Source: Helicoverpa zea
Lineage: Eukaryota; Arthropoda; Insecta; Lepidoptera; Noctuidae
Assembly: GCF_022581195.2 (NCBI RefSeq)
Contig: NC_061454.1
Location: 6,696,001 to 6,760,000 of the forward strand
DNA length: 64,000 bases
Direction of reading: 5' to 3'
Shown piece after piece: positions 56,532 through 64,000 of this stretch. Positions within the stretch are counted from its first letter, which is position 1; each line of letters opens with the position of its first letter. The notes beneath the pieces are model-generated. The model saw only the letters and a list, made by a program, of their open reading frames with translations, made no database searches and was not told the origin of the DNA. A program made the position numbers and the translations under genes.

Positions 56532-58845
56532 AGGAAAGGTTTTCCACTTATGCACACATAAATAGAGTGAATCAAAAGTAAGCTTTATCTACAGTCTATG
56601 ATACAGTGGAGTACTTACATCCGAATTCCGAGCAAAGCCAGAAAACATAAATCGCTAGTAATATATTTTGTTGGTTTATGATAGGATTTTTTTAATATTC
56701 TACCTAATCTATTAGAATCTTTTCACGCGCTATCTCAGTAAGGCGCAGTCGCCTCCCAAATGTATTCGATTCAATTTCGAATGTGACATGACATGTCATT
56801 GTAGAACACGAATCCTCGCTCATAGTTGTATGGCTTGTTATTGAAGTCAAAGTTATTGACTGTGAACACTATTGATTTATTGTAGTACATATTACATATT
56901 ACATCATTACATAGTACATATTACAAATTAAATCAACATATTTACAAATAAAAAGAAAAGAAAAAAATTAAAACCATCAACGAAGTATTTCCTTACTGAA
57001 TTTTACATCTGCTACATCTTATGTTATATGGACCTACAAATTATAGCCGGGACCCACAACTATAACGTGCCTTCCGTCACACCTTTTAACACCCATCCAT
57101 CCATTCACGAACCACGCCAATCGTTGCTGAACCTCATGATCAATCGACCGCTGAAGGTGTTACTTAGGCACGAGCTCCTCCACTATTTACTGCATCATTA
57201 TTTATCATTATAAAATTCTTAGTTCATTAATTCTGAAAAGTGTGTATGATTAGGAATACAGTAGCTTGGTTTTTGATTATGCCAAAAATCTTAATTAGGG
57301 ACTCTTTGTTCAAGGTGTATTGAGGCCACGACCTTTCTGTTAAGAAAATGTGATATTCTCCTACATTGTTTCGTCTTGGGGAGTCAAATAGGATTTATTA
57401 TTTCGTAAATTACATTGTTCGTGTGCGCGAGGTATCAAATGGAAGAATTAAGAGTCGTAATGTTATTTGACGAAAGTTGCGGTGTTTTTTTGTAGATTTA
57501 TCTTGAAGTCGTTAATTTCTTTATCTTGAAGTTCGAAGTAGCAAAGTCATTAGACGAGATCTATGTAATATGACCAGAAGTATGAAAATGTATATACCTG
57601 AAGCTTTTGGTTGATACAACCGTCCATTTAAGTGCTACGAAAATAATACAGGACTTATTTACTTTCGTGTTACAGTTGATACAACTTTTTTGCAGGTGTT
57701 CAAAAATGGTTGTACTTTGGCGTATTATCTTTCTTCCTTATACATAATTTATTTTTAGGATACATCAATGGCAAAAGTTATGGTCAAAATGAAAATAAAA
57801 TAATAAGGTATTCCCCAAAGGCCCACCCGGACTTAATACGTAGACGTTGCTACGCAGCGCCTACGGCGTAGTCAGGCTCTAACGGGCGAGGGAATAAAAT
57901 TAGTTTCCTATTGCTTTTTATTTTATTTGTTTTATGTGTTACGGTCCTCTATTGACTATTGATTTTGTTTATGTAATGTATTATTTATTCTATAGTTTAT
58001 GCTAAATAAAAGTTTAGGTTGAAGAATAGGATGTAAAAGTAGGTATGCTTTAGTCACTGAAATATCAACACTTTTTGATTTTTCCTTAAAGAGAAATAGA
58101 AATTAACCTCTCTCTAAATAAAATAATGTCATCTTTCATAAAATTAATTAGGAAGCATCACAGTGCTTTGTTCTACCTACTTTCACTTACATAATGGCGC
58201 GCTTCTGAAATTAATGTAATGCAATTCAGTAGCAAGCTGAAGTAGGTTAACTGAGATTGTTAAGATTGATGCACCAACATTAAGTTTTGATAACCTAGTA
58301 CTGTCTATCATTTTAATAAATATTCGTATTCAGTGATGAATGAATTCAATCTCGAAAATATATTCAGGTACAACTCAGAAAAAATGTGCAGTCTCAATAT
58401 AAAAATAGTATTTTATACATTTAAATCAGCCAAGGAAAGTACGGAAAATAGTCCTTGAGCGGTTCCTAATACAGACTTAAGTGAGCTTCCTTGACCTTGA
58501 CCAAAATACTTACTTTACAAATGTTAAATGTAGTTCATATCCACTGTTTCCTATTGGATTTAAAATCAATAAGACATGGTGACGGCGAGGAAAGCTTTTG
58601 GCCTGAAATCTGTACCCATATGTCTACACCATACGTAGGCATTGTGCTAGGTACTTGCGTCTTAACTAAACCGATCGTAGTTTCTAGCTAAGGCAGCAGT
58701 CAGAAATTAGGGCAAAAATATTATAGGCTGATATCATCGTAGGTAACATAAGAAGTTTTATTAGTGTGTGACAAAAGTTTAGTCATAAAACAGTTAGTGA
58801 AATGTTAACAAAATACAGTGGAATCAATGTATAGTGGAATGAGCT
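56532..58845. other. Intergenic or long 5' intron, no gene seen
   Basis: AT-rich, low in structure. Short open frames (such as 57028-57213 and 58491-58691) show no family signature. The stretch 57840-57890 has the palindromic words 'gctacgcagcgcctacggcgtagtcagg'. Could be a 5' intron of the downstream adenylate cyclase gene. Confidence 0.4.
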
Positions 58846-58849
58846 AAGC

Positions 58850-59010
58850 GGGTTGTGTGGGGTGGCCGGGGAACAGGGGCAGCGCCGGGCTCGGGCGGCG
58901 GGCGGCGGCCGGCGCGCGGCAGTCGCACGGCAGCACGTGCGCGCACCGCCCTCGCGCCGCCCGAGCCCACGGCGCCCGGCGCGCCACCCGCGCATCAGCC
59001 CTGTGAACCC
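58850..59010. promoter_or_regulatory. Isolated GC-rich island
   Basis: About 160 bases at roughly 80% G+C inside otherwise AT-rich DNA, full of CpG ('gggcggcgggcggcggcc', 'cgcgccgcccgagccc'). All frames are open on both strands because of composition, so coding is not shown. It may be a promoter or 5' UTR exon of the adenylate cyclase gene 3 kb downstream, but this is inference. Confidence 0.45.
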
Positions 59011-59061
59011 AACGCGCTCAATATTCCACACGATTGCAATCCTCCTGTAATTCCTACATAA

Positions 59062-62000
59062 AACGTACGGTTATCTGTTTTTCGTCGTTCCTGAATTAGG
59101 CCCGTCTTGTAATGTAAGGGTCATCCTCTCGCGATTTAAATATTTATGGGTCAATAGTAAGAGTTTTACTGAGATTGCTTACATCATCGGAACCGTAATT
59201 TAGGCGGGAAATACAATTCTATTAAATAATAAATGAAGTAATCTATAACGTTTCTGCGACGTCCGGAGCAGGAAATGACAAAATGTTTTTTTTTTCATGA
59301 CTGTGGTTTATAGCGTACTTTACCTACATTTTTATGTTAAGTCTCTAGTTATAGAGACGAAGCGTTACCTACTTGTCTTCAATCGCACAGTATCATAGTT
59401 TTATGTTTGTATGCCGATACTGATAGTCAAACATAAATCTCGGGCGCCGCAGCCCTTTGTTGACAATAATGATGTCTCCATCCAGAATGTCTTCATAAAG
59501 CTTTGTGTGATAGACAAATTGATTATTTAGCTGCTTCATTCATATTTTTAGTACCATTCACCTAACACTACCATTTCATTTCTGTAAACCTGAAAAATTA
59601 TTTGGCAGTAAAAAGATGTAAGTTTTGTTTAATATGTGGATAGTAAAGTAAGATAATATCAATAGTTATGCATGTTTCTTTCCAAATAATAATTATATCC
59701 GACAAAGATGAAATTATTATGATTATCATCATCATCATCAGCCGACAGAATATCTGGATTTCTTAGTTTTGCTTCGACACATAAGTATTTGAACCTAGGA
59801 ATCTATAAAGATGAATGATATTCAATAATCACCGAGTTGTTATCTGCCAGAGCCGATTAAACCTTTTTGACGAGTATGATTGATTGATGGTTTCAGTTAG
59901 AAATTCCGAAATTACATGTTTCCATACAAGTGGTCATTTGGTTTTTGTGTATTTCTGTTTTATCTCTAGCTCACATTGTTTGGACATTTCCATTTGATTA
60001 AATATCAATTATTGCTAAAAAATAAGTTTGATTGCCATTTTCTTAGCTAAATTGTAGCTTTCATTAGGTTTTTGGATTGGGTCAAATTATAAGTAGGTAA
60101 TACAAGTTCTTCATATTTCGTTAAATGGGCCGGAATAAAATTAAGAGTCAAAATGTAACTTAACTAGACTTCCATAAACATTAAACAACTGAAACACGAG
60201 CTGCTAAGAGTATTTCTAATTTAATCTCATCAAGAATTTATGGTCGGATCGTAAATAATTATCTCCAACCAAACACGATCAAGTTATTTTTATGGAATAG
60301 CACGTAGGGAAAATATAGCTCAACTTGAGAAGGAGAAAAAATTCTTAAAAAAAATAAGTATAATATTGTTCACATTTCGAAATATTAATATAGGCTATAA
60401 CGAAACGGTTCACCAGGAAACGTAATTCTATCGAGCTACTCATGTTCGTTTAGGGTTTAGCTTATCTTGATTCACTGTAAGGTTCGTGAAAGCTTATACC
60501 TCTATTGTACTCAATCCCTGCCGAAATCGACTACCTACTTCTAGACATTTTCTACATAAAGTGTGCAGTAACCATTTGTTCTAATTTACAAAACGTACTG
60601 TGTGACCTATAAATCATTATTAAGTACTTGATTATTGTCACGATATGGATAAAATAGCGTTTTATGAAATTCCGCGTTTTCACGTACGACTGGAATGAGA
60701 AAACTACTAAAATGTCATTTAGCACATTTTATTGACTCGTTATGAAACTGATGACCTAATTCAAGCTCATATTATATTACATTATTGAGTACATTTGAGT
60801 AAAACTATGATTTTACGATTCTATCATTAACCAAGCCTCTGGTCTAACTCTACAGTTTCGCAACACGATTAGGTAGGTCCAATTTATATGAATTCTCTGT
60901 AACGTTTTGAAGTTAGTGTAATTTACTGAATACAAGAATTTTGGAGTTTCAACTCGAAGATTACGCGTGACTAACTAGCTCATAAGCGGCAATGAGTAAA
61001 ATAAGTGAAACAAATAACTTGTGACTAAGTTTCACGGTCACATCACAAACGTCCATCGTAACAATTGTCAATATTGAAATTAGTATGGACAAAACTATGG
61101 GTACTTTATGTATGTCTTTAAACGGCCCAGTTAATGAATGGATATCGGAACAATGTTTCAGCGTGTAATTTATTCATTACACAGGCGTCCTCGATCAAGC
61201 CGTCTTGCTAACGGAAAGTCTCCGCCTGATGATCTCTCTGACGTTCATTCAATAAGACGATGTGACACACGTTGTTCTAGTTCTTGCATTTTTATACACA
61301 GTTCCTCAATGTTTACAGATTAGAGGGCAACTATTTCATGATTGAGTCTTTGTTATTCCTTACTAATATTATAAATGTTAAAGTCATTCTTTTTGTCGCC
61401 CTTTGATGCCTTAACCACTGTACCGATTTATCTAGGGCTTGAGAAAGGACATAGGCAAATTTTCAATAGTTCCTTCGATACGCGGGTCAGACTGCAGGGA
61501 ACAGGTAGTAGATAAACCTCTATGGGACATATAGGCCTAACTTTTTTTCATACATTTTTACATGACAGATTAATTACTTACCAACATCTTACAGGTATTC
61601 AATAACATATGATTTAATTGTTGTGAAAATATAGAGCTATGTACCTTCCACATGACTCATGCCACAAACAGCTCATCTTCACGAGTCTTCATGAAACGTA
61701 GACGCTTATTGTGATCTTAATAGCAGACTATCGCGTTTGTATATAAAGCTGTAGGTACTTATGAAACAAATTTTAAGATCATTTAACTCCACAGACTTAT
61801 TAGACATCGCTTTTTAATTTAACCGTTGAGACATTGATTTTTTAGGCTCGTGTTGCTACGTTTGGACAGAACGTAGGTTAATCACAATAACAATCTTGTC
61901 ATTTCCTTTCCAACGGACAGAAAATCAATAAAAACTAATTCTTCGAACAAACATCTATCTGACGTGTCACGTGTTACGTACTAATTTTGTATTTCAGTAG

Positions 62001-62098
62001 TGTTAAATAAAATCTATGAAATACGCCATGACAATAATGGAGAACGTTCTTAGCAATAAATGGCTTGAGTTGTTGGAAATAAGTACAAACTGAAAGCA
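59062..62098. other. Intergenic or 5' intron, no gene seen
   Basis: 3 kb of AT-rich DNA without a recognisable gene. There is a small 'atcatcatcatcatca' tract near 59725-59742. Upstream of 62099 an in-frame stop (TGA) precedes the adenylate cyclase start, supporting that start. Confidence 0.45.
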
Positions 62099-62883
62099 AT
62101 GGAGAAACAAATGCAGGCGAGAACGTTGAACAAATCAGCGTGTTGGATATGTTTAGTGCCACCATGGGGATTCACAGACCGAGAAGAAGAAAAGCTATAC
62201 TCGGCGTATACGCAGCGACAGCGGCAGCGAGCTGTGCCCCGGCTGCTAGCCACCGGCGCGCTGATGCAGGCGTTCGCGGTGGTGGTGCCGGGGGAGCGCG
62301 ACCTGTCCTTTGCGTACGCCTCTGTCGCCATAGCCCTGGTAGCTAACCTGATCCTGGCGTCCGCGTACGTGTGCGTGCGCCCTGCGCGCCCCGTCCTCAA
62401 CCATGTGGCGTGGCTAGTGCTCTGGACTCAACTGTTAGTGAGCGCCTCTCGTCGGTTAGGAGATTCGTACAACGAGTTACTTGGCTGGGCCGTAGTGCTT
62501 CAATATTTTACCCTCGCTACCCTACCTTTGCATCATGTGTTGCTCATATTGTACAGCTCAATTTCGTTTTGCGGGTATCTTCTGGTGCAATACTACAATG
62601 CTTCAACATCAGAGACCAGACTGGCTGACGACTTCTACTTTCAGGTATTTAATGCGTAGCATTTTTTTTAATAATTAAACAGGCATATGTTATTAGGTTT
62701 TCCTCAACATTATAACTCTTTACTCTTTGACAGCAAATAGCAAATGGTGCACTGCTACTTGGTGCGACGATGCTGGGAGGCACGGCATATGCTATCAGTG
62801 AAAAGCAACAACGTAGTTCATTCCAAGAAACCAAGAGAAGCTTACGTGATAAACTCACAATTGAACAACAGAGCAAAGAACAG
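62099..62883 (+). CDS. Ac3: Transmembrane adenylate cyclase, type 3-like, 5' part
   Basis: Two coding exons, 62099-62644 and 62734-62883, both phase 0, giving the first 232 residues; the gene continues beyond the window. The N-terminus has the pattern VPPWGFTDREEEKLYSAY followed by QRQRQRAVPRLL. It matches the segment before the first membrane helix of type 3 cyclases (PPSLRF...EELERLY..Y..RQR). About five or six hydrophobic helices follow (residues 50-200), then GGTAYAISEKQQRSSFQETK and RSLRDKLTIEQQSKEQ, the helix that leads into the first catalytic domain. The expected next words (ERLLLS-type) are not found up to 64000. It makes cAMP from ATP at the plasma membrane under G-protein control. 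Assignment to type 3 is by motif memory. Exon 1 is GC-rich at 62210-62400. Confidence 0.8.
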
Positions 62884-64000
62884 GTGACCATTAACGTATC
62901 CATAATTCTATATGTATCAAAACCTTACCTATCTGTTTACCAATAAGACCTTAATATAGAAGCTTGGTTGGTTTTCTCTCTCCTTTCTCCAAGGCTAAAA
63001 AGGTTCTGAAAAAAAGCATTTTAGTGACTGTCCAATTTTATTTTCTTTGCTATCGTGGGTAGTAAAAACTGAAATGCGATACTTTTTAATGTCGAACGCT
63101 GTAAAGGATTAACGATATTTTTCAATTTATTTAAAATTGGTTGAAACGTTTAAAACTTCAGAACAATAATTTCCTTTTTCAATAACCAAGTAGGCACTTA
63201 AGTTTCGTCTTCTGTTAAGAATTTATATAATTTTGAAATTTATGTTCCAAGTCTGAAATGGGAATATTTTATTACTGAGTAAAGTTTGTTTCGTCGATTT
63301 TTGGCAACCCTTGGATTGAATTGCCCGACTTTAAGTTTAAACGTTACTAAGTTTAACGTTTGGGTCTTATTTAAATTGATGTCAGCGGTTATATCAATAA
63401 AACTAAGCAAGTATGCATTAATATATTCCTGCAGTCTCGTAAGAACTGTGTTGTCACCCGAAACACCGGAACTATCTTGTGTTTAAACGAGTAGGTATGT
63501 AGGAGTCAGACTAACGTAATCTGACTAAATACATATTTGATAAGACAGATTTTGGAGACGCTGACAAGCTGGTGTTCAATAAGAGTATATCGACTCAGCT
63601 GCAATCAAATCGTTTACTGCCTGTGATCCATAAAATCACGGGAAACGTCACCGAGCTGGCTTCAAGCGCAGTGATGTGTGGCGATGACACACCTACTCAC
63701 ACTTATGCGTAGTTTCATCATCCATGAGAGGGCGCATCAAATATAGGGAAGCGATCAGATCGTTCAAGTTAATGATTTCATTTTTACACGTTGCGAAATA
63801 CGGGAAGCCAAACTCTCTCTCTTAATAATGTAAAGATCGTAGGAGGCGAAATTTATATCCGTATTTAAGCCGTATCTAATCACAATGACTCGCATACAAA
63901 TTAAATTTCTCAAACGTTTCATCTTCTTGAATTTACGAACAAGCTTTTCAGTTTCTTTTGGTAGATATCCCATTTGATGCAAAGTGATGTTGGAGTGATA
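62884..64000 (+). other. Intron of the adenylate cyclase gene
   Basis: Starts with the GTGACC donor after KEQ. The next coding exon (start of the first catalytic domain) is not visible within the window, so this is intron to the right edge. It is AT-rich, and short frames (for example 63286-63486) show no domain. Confidence 0.6.

Noticed and set aside
58783..59061. Three overlapping frames over the GC-rich island
   Set aside because: All frames are open because of composition; none has a domain or convincing splice partner.

Overview
The window is nuclear DNA from an insect, almost certainly a moth or butterfly. The evidence is AT-rich intergenic DNA, intron-containing animal genes with many short introns, an insect-type gene set, and repeats I recognise as lepidopteran: a tRNA-headed SINE ending in a GATGATGA-type tail, repeats carrying a CCCGCG-type tail, 'cagtgg...' hAT elements, a DIRS element, and GGCCC-ended MITEs. 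The species cannot be named from sequence alone.

Layout. 1-5.7 kb: repeats only (a 50-bp-scale minisatellite, a complete non-autonomous hAT element with 8-bp TSD, a long CA/CGCA microsatellite). 5.7-8.0 kb: FAM210-type mitochondrial DUF1279 protein (-). 9.1-12.0 kb: PDE12 2'-phosphodiesterase (-). 12.5 kb: a tiny truncated THAP gene (+). 13.3-19.4 kb: a nested transposon composite, in which an old hAT element holds an apparently intact two-ORF LINE and the 3' end of a second LINE. 19.85-20.8 kb: SEC61B (+). 22.4-24.4 kb: frizzled (-). 25.8-27.1 kb: a long foldback element that carries a 275-bp near-identical piece of the gene next door. 27.1-31.4 kb: an intact P-element/THAP9-like transposase gene (-). 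32.6-37.3 kb: ANAPC5 (+), convergent with INTS2 (-) at 37.4-42.3 kb. 42.4-54.2 kb: a PIF/Harbinger transposon with both of its genes intact (Myb-like + and HARBI1-like -), invaded by a decayed DIRS retrotransposon, and sitting about 140 bp upstream of the INTS2 start codon. 54.4-56.5 kb: a TTA-flanked MITE and another hAT element. 56.5-62.1 kb: no gene recognised apart from one GC-rich island. 62.1 kb to the end: first coding exons of an adenylate cyclase most like type 3 (+), running off the right edge.

All exon models below were built by hand from GT/AG junctions, and in every case the exon lengths sum to a closed reading frame. The host genes are unrelated housekeeping or signalling genes: mitochondrial RNA/protein maintenance, ER translocation, Wnt reception, cell-cycle ubiquitination, snRNA processing and cAMP synthesis. 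There is no operon-like logic; the shared theme is heavy transposon traffic between them. The most interesting features are the foldback element with its captured transposase fragment beside the intact THAP9-like gene, the complete Harbinger element with DIRS nested in its intron, and the satellite-like GCGAGCG motif shared by hAT elements with different ends.
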